Assembly (NCBI GenBank): GCA_016712275.1 | Contig: JADJRI010000009.1 | Location: forward strand, 1 to 64,000 | Direction: 5' to 3' | From: Planctomycetota bacterium | Lineage (GTDB): Bacteria; Planctomycetota; Phycisphaerae; UBA1845; UTPLA1 | DNA: 64,000 nucleotides | Shown here: in pieces, positions 17,703-25,580 of the stretch | Position numbering within the stretch: position 1 is the stretch's first letter | Layout: each line of letters starts with the position of its first letter | Made by a program: the position numbers and the translations under genes | The notes under the pieces: generated by a model | What the model saw: the letters and a program-made list of their open reading frames with translations, nothing else | Databases searched by the model: none | What the model was told of the DNA's origin: nothing

Positions 17703-19175
17703 ATGACGCCCAAATCGATCTCATCGCCCGGCGTGGCGGACAAGCTGCGTGGCGGCGCGGAAAATGCGTCCGGCGGAGCTGACGTCATGCCGGTGGCTCC
17801 GAGAATCGCGCCGTCCGCATCCGAGAGCATTTCGCGCGGCGGGGCCCTGCCCGCCGGGGTTTTTCGTTCGATTGACGATTGCGTTGCGGCTGCCCGCACG
17901 GCGTTTCAAGCCTTCAGCCAGATCGGCCTCGAGCAGCGAAAAACGATCATCGCTGCCATTCGCGAATCGATGATGGCCAACGCCATTTCGCTTGCCCGCG
18001 ACGCCCAGGAAGAGACCGGCCTTGGCCGCGCCGACGACAAGATCATAAAAAACCGCCTCGTGACCCGCAAAACGCCGGGGCCGGAAGTGCTGGAGCCTAG
18101 GGCGGTCAGCGGCGACAACGGGCTGATGCTGATGGAGCGGGCCCCCTTCGGCGTCATTGCCGCCATCACGCCGACGACCAACCCGACCTCGACGATCATC
18201 TGCAACACGATCGGCATGGTCTCCGCGGGCAACACGGTCGTCTTCAACGTCCACCCGAATGCCAAGCGCGTGTCATGCCGAAATGTCGGCCTCATCAATG
18301 AGGCGATCATGCGGGCCGGCGGTCCGCCGAATGTCGTCACCGCCATGGCCGAGCCGACGATCGAAAGCGCCGGCGAATTGATGAAGCACAAGGGCATCCG
18401 CCTGCTCGTCGTCACCGGCGGGCCGGGCGTCGTGAAGGCGGCCATGGCCAGCGGCAAGTGGGCGATCTGCGCTGGTCCGGGCAATCCGCCGGTCGTCGTC
18501 GATGAAACGGCCGACATCGAAAAGGCCGGTCGCGACGTGACCCGCGGCGCTTCCTTTGATAACAACGTGATCTGCACGGACGAGAAGGAAGTGTTTGTCG
18601 TCGAGGGTGTGGCGGATCGGTTTCTGAAGGCGATGGGCGAAAACGGTGCCATCGTATTGACAGCCCCGCAAACGCGGGCGATCGAGAAAGTCATCTTCGA
18701 GGAGACGCGCGGTCCGCGGAAGCCGGGTGTCATTAATCGCAAGTGGATCGGCAAGAACGCGAACGTGATTCTCGCGGAGATTGGCCTGCGCGTGCCGGAT
18801 AGCGTGCGGCTGGCGGTGCTAGATATACCGGTTGAGCATCCCCTGATCTGGACGGAGCAGCTCATGCCGGTGCTGCCGGTCGCGCGGGTGAAAAGTGCTG
18901 ACGAGGCAATCGATCTGGCCATCGCGGCGGAGCATGGCTTCGGCCATTCGGCGGCGATGCACTCGATGCACCTCGGCCGGCTGTCGCGCATGGCGCGTGA
19001 GATCAACTGCAGCATCTTCGTGAAGAACGGCCCGATCTATAGCGGCCTCGGCGAAGGCGGCGAGGGCTATACGTCGTTTTCCATCGCGAGTCCGACGGGC
19101 GAAGGCTTGACCGATCCGCGATCGTTTTCGCGCGAGCGGCGGTGCGTATTGGTGGACCATTTTCGGATTGTTTGA
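17703..19175 (+). CDS. CoA-acylating aldehyde dehydrogenase of the microcompartment (PduP/EutE type)
   Basis: This is the enzymatic core of the locus: it should oxidise an aldehyde to acyl-CoA with NAD+. Family signatures are ERAPFGVIAAITPTTNPTST, GNTVVFNVHPNAK, VVTGGPGVVKAAM, GPGNPPVVVDE and NNVICTDEKEV with the catalytic Cys at residue 291, then EHGFGHSAAMHS. Residues 1-57 are a Gly/Ala/Ser-rich extension before FRSIDDCVAAARTAF, a place where encapsulation peptides sit in PduP-type enzymes; no clear amphipathic helix is obvious. The ATG at 17703 lacks a strong ribosome site, so the ATG at 17787 is possible. Confidence 0.93.
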   Translation: MTPKSISSPGVADKLRGGAENASGGADVMPVAPRIAPSASESISRGGALPAGVFRSIDDCVAAARTAFQAFSQIGLEQRKTIIAAIRESMMANAISLARDAQEETGLGRADDKIIKNRLVTRKTPGPEVLEPRAVSGDNGLMLMERAPFGVIAAITPTTNPTSTIICNTIGMVSAGNTVVFNVHPNAKRVSCRNVGLINEAIMRAGGPPNVVTAMAEPTIESAGELMKHKGIRLLVVTGGPGVVKAAMASGKWAICAGPGNPPVVVDETADIEKAGRDVTRGASFDNNVICTDEKEVFVVEGVADRFLKAMGENGAIVLTAPQTRAIEKVIFEETRGPRKPGVINRKWIGKNANVILAEIGLRVPDSVRLAVLDIPVEHPLIWTEQLMPVLPVARVKSADEAIDLAIAAEHGFGHSAAMHSMHLGRLSRMAREINCSIFVKNGPIYSGLGEGGEGYTSFSIASPTGEGLTDPRSFSRERRCVLVDHFRIV

Positions 19176-19178
19176 TCA

Positions 19179-19679
19179 ATGGTGAGATTACGAATCAATT
19201 TCGCCACTGCGATCCTCTTTTTGTCGTGTCTTGCTTGTGGTTGTGCGTTTCCCAAAGGACCTTGGGCGTATCCAAATACGGACAAGATCTGGTATATCGT
19301 GGTTGAACACGGCGAGTTTCTTCCCATTGAGATGGATCAAGATGTCGCGCCTCGACCTGGCGAGGACGGGTTGGCTCATTGGAAACGGATGTATCCGATG
19401 GATCGGGGTTGGATCCCTGTAGAGAACATAGGCCACTTTGTAACGAACTCGATCGAAGTGAAACGATCGTTTCTGATATTTCGTTATGTCGATGAATGCA
19501 AACAAGAGCGTGACGTTATTGCAAAAGAACTGGGCAAAACAGGCGCGGCGGGGATGACCGAGGAGCTTACGCTGAAGAAGAGGATTGAGGCTGGAAGAAA
19601 CGCTGAATTCTGGGTTTCGCATTTGCCGCCACATCAATCGCAATCCACCACCATGCCCGTCACCAAGCAGGAAAAATAA
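19179..19679 (+). CDS. Predicted lipoprotein embedded in the BMC locus
   Basis: MVRLRINFATAILFLSCLACGCAFP gives a signal peptide with a plausible lipobox (LACG-C). The mature part has no recognised domain; it contains WYIVVEHGEFLPIEMDQD, GWIPVENIGHFV and a charged helical C-terminal region (ECKQERDVIAKELGKTG). It starts four bases after the dehydrogenase stop and ends just before the next shell gene, so it is probably co-transcribed. A membrane-anchored extracytoplasmic protein is unexpected among genes for a cytosolic organelle. Function unknown. Confidence 0.7.
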   Translation: MVRLRINFATAILFLSCLACGCAFPKGPWAYPNTDKIWYIVVEHGEFLPIEMDQDVAPRPGEDGLAHWKRMYPMDRGWIPVENIGHFVTNSIEVKRSFLIFRYVDECKQERDVIAKELGKTGAAGMTEELTLKKRIEAGRNAEFWVSHLPPHQSQSTTMPVTKQEK

Positions 19680-19692
19680 TCGAACCACTACG

Positions 19693-20280
19693 ATGCAGAC
19701 CCATGACTTTCCAGCATTGGCCCTCCTCGAATTCTCCAGCATCGCCGTCGGCACGCGCGCGGCCGATGCGATTGCCAAGAAAGCGCCGGTCTCGTTCATC
19801 CGCATCGGCACGATTCAGCCCGGCAAATTTGCGATCCTGTTCAGCGGCGAAGTAGCGAGTGTGAACGAATCGTTTGCGGAAGGTCGTCGCGTCGGCGATG
19901 CGGCATTGCTCGACTCGGTGATTCTTTCGGACGTGCATCGCGATGTGCATAACGCGGTGCTCGGTAAGCGGGGCGATTGGGGCGACGATGCCGTCGGCAT
20001 TATCGAGACTCAGACGCTTGCCGCGGTCATTGATGCGGCTGATGCCGCGATGAAGGGTGCCAATGTTTCGCTGATTGAGATTCGTCTCGGCGATGGCCTC
20101 GGCGGCAAAGGCGTTGCACATTTTTCCGGTTTGCTGGCAGACGTGCAGGCGGCGATCGATATCGGCTGCAGGGTTATCGGCGCCGGGCGAGCGCCGGCAT
20201 GCATTACGGTTATTCCGAGTTTCGACGCTGATGTGCGGGCGAAACTGAATGCCTCAACCCGCTTCGGCGAAGGATGGTAA
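19693..20280 (+). CDS. Tandem-BMC-domain shell protein 2 (BMC-T)
   Basis: The 195-residue protein has two BMC folds: LALLEFSSIAVGTRAADAIA with FAILFSGEVASVNESFAEG, and AVGIIETQTLAAVIDAADAA with LGGKGVAHFSGLLADVQAAI. This is a canonical trimer-type shell protein; such subunits often have a larger, sometimes gated or metal-binding pore. The ATG at 19693 is chosen because the upstream in-frame extension overlaps the lipoprotein gene and lacks BMC character. Confidence 0.92.
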   Translation: MQTHDFPALALLEFSSIAVGTRAADAIAKKAPVSFIRIGTIQPGKFAILFSGEVASVNESFAEGRRVGDAALLDSVILSDVHRDVHNAVLGKRGDWGDDAVGIIETQTLAAVIDAADAAMKGANVSLIEIRLGDGLGGKGVAHFSGLLADVQAAIDIGCRVIGAGRAPACITVIPSFDADVRAKLNASTRFGEGW

Positions 20281-20286
20281 GACTGA

Positions 20287-20562
20287 GTGTTGCTTGGTCG
20301 CGTCATCGGAACCGTCGTCCCCTGCGTGGTCTATGAAGGCCTGCGCGGTGTGCCGATGTTGCTTGTCCAGCCGGTGGACAAGCAACAGAAGGACAGCGGC
20401 GCGCCGATCGTCTGTTGCGACGCCACGCGAATGGCCGGCCCCGGTGAGTTCGTTTATTACGAAGGCGGGCGCGAGGCGGCCATGGCGCTGAACCCGTCAT
20501 TTGTGCCCGTGGATCACAGCATCATCGGCATCGTCGATGGGTTGGATATCGAAGGGAATTAA
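20287..20562 (+). CDS. BMC-P pentameric vertex protein 2
   Basis: The 91-residue EutN/CcmL-type protein has a GTG start: MLLGRVIGTVVPCVVYEGL, MLLVQPVDKQQK, VCCDATRMAGPGEFVYYEGG and IIGIVDGLDIEGN. It starts seven bases after the previous stop and two bases before the next GTG, showing tight coupling. Confidence 0.93.
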   Translation: MLLGRVIGTVVPCVVYEGLRGVPMLLVQPVDKQQKDSGAPIVCCDATRMAGPGEFVYYEGGREAAMALNPSFVPVDHSIIGIVDGLDIEGN

Positions 20563-20564
20563 CC

Positions 20565-20846
20565 GTGCTTTTGGGCATCGTTCGCGGGTCCATGTATTCA
20601 ACCATCCAACACGGGTTCTACCGTGGGAAGCGGGTGTTGCTGGTTGATTTGGCCGGTGCCGATTGGTCCCCAAGTGGAAAATACCTCCTTGCGGTCGATA
20701 CCGTGGATGCGGGCGTCGGCGACAAAGTCTTGGTTTTGGATGAGGGGAATGGTGCCAGGCAGATTTTGAGGGATGCCAATGGTCCGGTTCGGTCGGTTAT
20801 TGTCGGAATCGTCGATGCAGTAAGTTCATACGGGAAAGAAGATTAG
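20565..20846 (+). CDS. BMC-P pentameric vertex protein 3
   Basis: The third EutN/CcmL-type barrel (93 aa, GTG start) reads MLLGIVRGSMYSTIQHGFYR, VLLVDLAG, LLAVDTVDAGVGDKVLVLDE, ARQILRD and VIVGIVDAV. It is the last gene of the shell cluster. Three different pentamers in one locus is a known feature of planctomycete-type BMCs. Confidence 0.92.
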   Translation: MLLGIVRGSMYSTIQHGFYRGKRVLLVDLAGADWSPSGKYLLAVDTVDAGVGDKVLVLDEGNGARQILRDANGPVRSVIVGIVDAVSSYGKED

Positions 20847-21104
20847 GGCTGACTGAGCTTCTAGGCCATTTTTGTCGAAATACGATAAACAAAGTCTTGA
20901 ATATGGATCCATTTGCCCTCGTTACCCCACGAATCACAAATCCTCATTTTTTCAAGAGATACGGTCGTTATTCTCATTGACAAGAAATCGGCATGACATA
21001 AAGATGCCGGTGCAAATTTGAATGGCGCGGAGCCGTGCAAACGATTGCACTGTTTCAAGAATGACAGATATTTAGTAAACCAAATCGAGATGGAGGCATT
21101 AAAA

Positions 21105-22157
21105 ATGCGAGTGAAGTGGTTATTGGCAGCAGCTCTGGCGTTTATCGCGGGTTCGACGTCGTATGCGCTGGCCCAGGACGAAGGCAGCAGTGGCACATCT
21201 GAAGAATCGACGACAACCGAGACTACCTCGGTGGAAACGTCGGAAACAACCTACAGCGGTGATACGATCACGCTGAAGGGTGTGAAGATCGGCGAAAAGA
21301 AGATCGAATTGACCATTCCCATCTTCGAAACGTACGAATTCGAAGCGCCCGTTGGCTACAAGGGCGTGGATGACTTCTTCGTCGTCCGCGAAGCGAATTC
21401 GAACGTTCGCCAGGGCAAGTTCGAAGTCGAAACCAAGATCGACTTCTGGAGCACCCACAAGACCGGCCGCGGCCGCGATGACGACTTCAAGGTCACGCCA
21501 AGCATCAAGTACGGCATTACCGACATGATCAATGTCGAACTCGAAGTCATGCCGATCAACCTGTTCGACGGCACCGAAATCAACGGCGTCTCAGGCTCCA
21601 ACGACGGCACCGGCGACCTGAACCTCAAGCTTTACTTCCAACTGCTTGCCGAAAAGGATCTCCTCCCGGCGATCGCCATCTGGTCCGAGACCCGCATTCC
21701 GACCGGTGAAGGTTCCGAGAAGATGGACCAGACCTTCCACCTCAACTTGACCAAGACGGTTTGCAAGAACGTTCGATGGAACACCCAGGGCTACATCCGT
21801 TCGGCCAATGGTGCTCGCGGCGATGGCGACCGCGATTGGAGCTGGGATGACAAGTGGTACGAAAATGATCGCAGCCATGGCGATGAAGAAGGCATCGGCG
21901 ATCGCCGCCACGTTCAGTGGGGCTTGGGAACTGGCTTTGATTATTCCATCAATGAAAACAACCTGCTTGTCTTCAACTACATGAATCGCAGCAGTAACTA
22001 TTACGGCAATGCGAATTCCAATGTTCTCGAAGCCGGCTGGGTGTATTCTGTCAACGAAAGCAACAAGATTTTGGTCGGCATTGACTATGACGACAACCAC
22101 GGCGATGCCGAAGGCGCTCGCTGGCTCACCAAGGCTCAGTGGTCGGTCTCGTTCTAA
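21105..22157 (+). CDS. Predicted outer-membrane beta-barrel protein
   Basis: GGAGG lies eight bases before the ATG of MRVKWLLAAALAFIAGSTSYALAQ, a clear signal peptide. A Ser/Thr/Glu-rich stretch follows (SSGTSEESTTTETTS), then alternating strands typical of barrels (KFEVETKIDFWSTHK, INVELEVMPINLF, NNLLVFNYMNRSS) and a C-terminal aromatic residue (WSVSF). It resembles the 'transporter'/MetA-like putative porins, though the family is not certain. A strong terminator follows, so it is likely expressed as a single gene. Confidence 0.75.
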   Translation: MRVKWLLAAALAFIAGSTSYALAQDEGSSGTSEESTTTETTSVETSETTYSGDTITLKGVKIGEKKIELTIPIFETYEFEAPVGYKGVDDFFVVREANSNVRQGKFEVETKIDFWSTHKTGRGRDDDFKVTPSIKYGITDMINVELEVMPINLFDGTEINGVSGSNDGTGDLNLKLYFQLLAEKDLLPAIAIWSETRIPTGEGSEKMDQTFHLNLTKTVCKNVRWNTQGYIRSANGARGDGDRDWSWDDKWYENDRSHGDEEGIGDRRHVQWGLGTGFDYSINENNLLVFNYMNRSSNYYGNANSNVLEAGWVYSVNESNKILVGIDYDDNHGDAEGARWLTKAQWSVSF

Positions 22158-22190
22158 TTGACGAAGCCGTCACGTTCTAAAGAAAATAAA

Positions 22191-22227
22191 TGCCCCCTCC
22201 GAGCTAAGACTCGGTGGGGGCATTTTT
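22191..22227 (+). terminator. Strong rho-independent terminator
   Basis: TGCCCCCTCCGAG (22191-22203) and CTCGGTGGGGGCA (22210-22222) form a 13-pair stem with one G-T pair and a six-base loop, followed by TTTTT. Confidence 0.92.
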
Positions 22228-22300
22228 CATGTCCTGGCATTACCGCCGGTCAGGCTTTTTCGATGCGTGTCGAAAAGCGATTTGCAACAGGGCTGGGTTG

Positions 22301-22822
22301 ATGTGGGACTATCTCGCCTTTACCGGGCTGACCTTGTTCGCGGTGATTGGCGTTGCCTTGGCCGCACTTCAGCTTCCCGGCGTCTGGTTGATTCTGGGCA
22401 TATCGGCTCTGTTTGATTGGTATCACCATTGGCAGTCGATCGGCTGGAAGTGGCTGCTGGTGCTTTTCGGACTTGCAGCACTGTCGGAGATTTTCGATGC
22501 CATGGCTGGCTTTCTCGCGGCCCGAAAAGCGGGCGCCAGTCGCCGGGCGGGGTTCAGCGCGATCATTGGCGGATTTACCGGCATGTTGATGTTCACGATT
22601 CCGATTCCAATTCCGGGATTGGGTGCCGTCATCGGTGGTTTGATCGGTTGCTTCTTCGGCGCGCTGATTGCCGAAATGACACTCCATGACAAATTCGCGG
22701 TGGGGGTGCGCGTGGGCCTTTTTGCCACGGTCGGCAAAGTCGTCGGTTTGGCCGCAAAGACCTCAGCTGCTGCGATCATTGCCGGAACCATTATTTCGCT
22801 CGCGGCTTGGTCGACCTTCTGA
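22301..22822 (+). CDS. DUF456 family membrane protein
   Basis: The 173-residue protein starts MWDYLAFTGLTLFAVIGVAL and has four to five membrane segments, with the glycine-rich pair AGFSAIIGGFTGMLMF and LGAVIGGLIGCFFGALIAE typical of DUF456. Function unknown; it is an inner-membrane protein. An earlier in-frame ATG at 22229 would place translated codons inside the preceding terminator, so I prefer 22301. Confidence 0.82.
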   Translation: MWDYLAFTGLTLFAVIGVALAALQLPGVWLILGISALFDWYHHWQSIGWKWLLVLFGLAALSEIFDAMAGFLAARKAGASRRAGFSAIIGGFTGMLMFTIPIPIPGLGAVIGGLIGCFFGALIAEMTLHDKFAVGVRVGLFATVGKVVGLAAKTSAAAIIAGTIISLAAWSTF

Positions 22823-22854
22823 GTTCGTATCGGCTATGATGTCAACAAGCCGCT

Positions 22855-23043
22855 ATGTGGAACCAGCACCCCATTCAATTGCCGGCAAGTGTCGGATCCT
22901 GGTCTCATCGCATTTTGTTGGGCCTTGTCCCAATGCTCGGTCTCTCCTTGGGGGCGATGGCGGGGCCGGACGATGTGGGACATGAAGCAGGCGCGTTCCG
23001 CCTCGCAGCCGACGTCCCGTCCAACCAGTCAGTCGTCCGGTAG
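22855..23043 (+). CDS. Signal-peptide part of a secreted HEAT-like protein (frameshift)
   Basis: This 62-residue frame begins MWNQHPIQLPASV and contains a good export signal, ILLGLVPMLGLSLGAMAGPD, then stops at 23043. The next frame (below) starts without a signal and overlaps it. Joining them by one indel somewhere between 22970 and 23040 gives a normal exported protein. The exact position cannot be set without homologues. Confidence 0.5.
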   Translation: MWNQHPIQLPASVGSWSHRILLGLVPMLGLSLGAMAGPDDVGHEAGAFRLAADVPSNQSVVR

Positions 23044-23701
23044 CGGCAAACGATCGGACGCGTCTTCCGCCGTAAGGCGATTGATTGCCCGCCTGGGCTC
23101 GCCCGATTTCAAGACCCGCGAATCCGCGCAAGCGCTGGAGCGGCTGGGTGAAGCCGCAATGCCGACGCTGGTCGAATATGTCGGCCACAAGAATCCCGAA
23201 ATCGCCAATCGGGTGGCGGCACTCATTCGGAGGCCGTCCGATCCCGAACTCCGCGTCGAAACCGCGATTCGACTGCTGGTGACGGCCGACCCGGACTGGA
23301 TGGAGATGGGTGTGTACATGGTCTTCGCGTCGCCCCTGGAGGACTATGACCTCCTGGCGGCACGCGCCGTCGAATCCAAGGGCATCGAGCGCGCCATTCT
23401 TCAGCCTGTGGTTGAGCAATTGAAGGAATGGAGGGGTATTACCCTGATTCATCAGGAATTCGTTAAGAAGCACACGGCGCTTGGTAACACTGAGAAAATC
23501 AAGACTCAGGAAGAATTACACCGGGGATCGATGTACTATCAAGCGGAATCGGCCCTGGCCTATGCGGTCGAAGCAGCCATCGAGTTTAAGCCTGTGGATG
23601 GCAATGAGGCGGCACCAACCACGAAACCCACGGTGACCTCCCGCCCTGCTGCAAGCATCCCCCGACTTGTCGCATGGATCAATCAAAGGCACTCAGAATA
23701 A
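23030..23701 (+). CDS. HEAT-like repeat protein, main part
   Basis: From about 23030 the frame reads SSAVRRLIARLGSPDFKTRE, then SAQALERLGEAAMPTLVEYV and NPEIANRVAALIR, the pattern of HEAT-like helical repeats seen in many planctomycete secreted or membrane-bound proteins (LxDxxFxxREAAxxxLxxxGxxAxPxL). The C-terminal half is not repetitive and ends RLVAWINQRHSE. The stop lies two bases before the acylphosphatase ATG. Confidence 0.6.
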   Translation, partial: QSSGSGKRSDASSAVRRLIARLGSPDFKTRESAQALERLGEAAMPTLVEYVGHKNPEIANRVAALIRRPSDPELRVETAIRLLVTADPDWMEMGVYMVFASPLEDYDLLAARAVESKGIERAILQPVVEQLKEWRGITLIHQEFVKKHTALGNTEKIKTQEELHRGSMYYQAESALAYAVEAAIEFKPVDGNEAAPTTKPTVTSRPAASIPRLVAWINQRHSE

Positions 23702-23702
23702 A

Positions 23703-23981
23703 ATGTCGGAGCCCATTCGAAGACGAATTCTCTATTCCGGCCGAGTTCAGGGCGTCGGCTTTCGTCACACCACCTGTATGCTGTCGCGTGACTGCGCCGT
23801 TACCGGTTTTGTCCGCAACCTGCCCGATGGCAGGGTCGAAGCCGTTGTCGAAGGAGATCCGGCGGAAATTGATCGATTGCAGTCATCGATAGCGGGGGAA
23901 TTGGGCGGGTTTATCCGCGATACCTCCACTGAAACGGCCAAGGCTACCGGCGAGTTTTCGGGCTTTGCCATTCGATACTGA
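23703..23981 (+). CDS. acyP: Acylphosphatase
   Basis: The 92-residue enzyme hydrolyses acyl phosphates. It contains the phosphate loop GRVQGVGFRHT with the catalytic Arg, and GFVRNLPDGRVEAVVEGD with the catalytic Asn. Length and both motifs match the family. It follows the HEAT-like gene almost directly. Confidence 0.93.
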   Translation: MSEPIRRRILYSGRVQGVGFRHTTCMLSRDCAVTGFVRNLPDGRVEAVVEGDPAEIDRLQSSIAGELGGFIRDTSTETAKATGEFSGFAIRY

Positions 23982-24384
23982 CGTATTGGATAATTGTACT
24001 GGGCAACGCGGCGAAGTTGCGGTCGATTCAGGCTTGGAGAATGACGGCCGGTCCGCTATAATCACCCTGAAGTCCGGCGCCTATCCGCTCGCCGGAAGTA
24101 CAAAGGGGCGAATCACCGTAGTCGCCTCATGGCTGCACCACTCGCGATTTTATGTCTTATCCGCCGCGAGAATCGGACTGAATTCCGATTTCGCAATTCG
24201 GGATCGGTAAAGCCTGATTCGAGTGGGCCGGAGCATTGCAAAGCACTGTGCTTCGCGGCAATGGGCCTTTCATCGTCTCGTCGTCGTTTGTGCCTCGCGG
24301 GATTGCCGACTGCCGGGTTATTGGATATTCACGTTAAAGGCTGACGGCAATATCAGTTCACTTTTCTTGGAGTACAGGCTTCCG
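23982..24384. other. Leader region upstream of rho
   Basis: About 400 bases with no convincing gene. The frame of rho is open back to 24223 but without Rho-like residues. It contains a mixture of GC-rich and AT-rich stretches and could be a regulatory leader of rho; I see no defined motif. Confidence 0.35.
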
Positions 24385-25569
24385 ATGCGCAGACCTTTGC
24401 GTCGGTGGCCGAAATGGATGATGAATCAAACACCTTCCGAACCCCTACTGCGTGTATTGGAAATGGGTGAAGCCGGCTTCGGACATCTGCGGGACCCGGC
24501 GACCAATTACTCCGCTTCAGGTACGAGTCCGCAGGTCGCGCGGGACCTGGTTCAGAAATTCCGATTACGCGGCGGTGAGCCGATCGTTTTTTTCCGCAAT
24601 CAAGTTCAAAACCTCCGCGGCCGGCCGACGCTCACCCGAATGGAATCGATCGCCGGCATTGCACCGCCGGCCTATGCGGGCAAACGGCCATTTGAAGAAC
24701 TTGAAGTGGTGCATCCCTCGGAGGTGATTCGCTTCGAAACGCCGGGCGGACCCGCATCCATGCGCATCGTCGACTTGTTCACACCGGTCGGAAAGGGTCA
24801 GCGTGCCCTCATCGTCGCGCCCCCCCGAACCGGAAAAACAACGCTGCTGAAGCAGATGTCCGAGGGCGTTCGTGCCAACCATCCCGATTCCCTGCTCATG
24901 ATGTTGCTTGTCGATGAGCGGCCCGAAGAAGTCACCGAAATGAAGCGCGCCGTTTGCGACCTGGGCTCCGGCTGGGAAAAGGGATTTCCGGAGGTTGTGT
25001 TTTCGAGCAACGATCATGAAGCCAAGAGTCACGGCCGCATCAGCAAATTCATGATCGAACGCGCGAAGCGTTACGTCGAAACCGGTCGCGATGTCATTAT
25101 CCTGCTCGATTCGCTCACCCGTCTCGGCCGCGCTTTTAACAATCTTGTCGGCTCCAGCGGTCGCACAATGACGGGTGGTTTGGACATTCGGGCTTTGGAA
25201 CAGCCGAAGCAGCTGTTTGGCTCCGCCCGCAAGATTGAGCATGGCGGCAGCCTGACGATCATCGCGACGGTGCTGATTGAGACCGGCAGCCGCATGGACG
25301 ATTTCATATTTCAGGAATTCAAGGGCACCGGCAACATGGAATTGGTGTTGTCCCGCGAACTGGCCAACCTTCGAATCTGGCCGGCGATGAATCTTGCCGA
25401 ATCCGGCACGCGCAAGGAAGAAGTGCTGCTCGGCGCTGAAAACTACGAAAAAATCTCGCGCATCCGCCGGCGATTGATGACAATGCCGCCGGTCAAGCAA
25501 ATGGAAACGATGCTCGAGGAACTCGGCAAGTTTCCATCGAATGCGGAGTTCCTGCGGCATCTCGCCTGA
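24385..25569 (+). CDS. rho: Transcription termination factor Rho
   Basis: Rho is the hexameric RNA-dependent ATPase that ends transcription. Visible parts are a cold-shock-like RNA-binding domain (LEMGEAGFGHLRDP), the Walker A loop APPRTGKTTLL, MMLLVDERPEEVTEM, ILLDSLTRLGRAFN (Walker B), the Q/R loops around GGSLTIIATVLIETGSRMDD, and EFKGTGNMELVLSRELA. From this ATG it is 394 aa, slightly compact because the N-terminal helical Rho_N domain is missing or very short. The start is uncertain: 24385, 24418 and 24421 are all in frame, and a GGAG lies 12 bases before the first. Confidence 0.94.
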   Translation: MRRPLRRWPKWMMNQTPSEPLLRVLEMGEAGFGHLRDPATNYSASGTSPQVARDLVQKFRLRGGEPIVFFRNQVQNLRGRPTLTRMESIAGIAPPAYAGKRPFEELEVVHPSEVIRFETPGGPASMRIVDLFTPVGKGQRALIVAPPRTGKTTLLKQMSEGVRANHPDSLLMMLLVDERPEEVTEMKRAVCDLGSGWEKGFPEVVFSSNDHEAKSHGRISKFMIERAKRYVETGRDVIILLDSLTRLGRAFNNLVGSSGRTMTGGLDIRALEQPKQLFGSARKIEHGGSLTIIATVLIETGSRMDDFIFQEFKGTGNMELVLSRELANLRIWPAMNLAESGTRKEEVLLGAENYEKISRIRRRLMTMPPVKQMETMLEELGKFPSNAEFLRHLA

Positions 25570-25580
25570 GCCGCTGGATT

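Noticed and set aside
17906..19015. 369-codon reverse open frame within the aldehyde dehydrogenase gene
   Set aside because: The forward strand encodes a fully conserved enzyme over the same bases. The reverse translation is rich in Ser, Arg and Pro without motifs.
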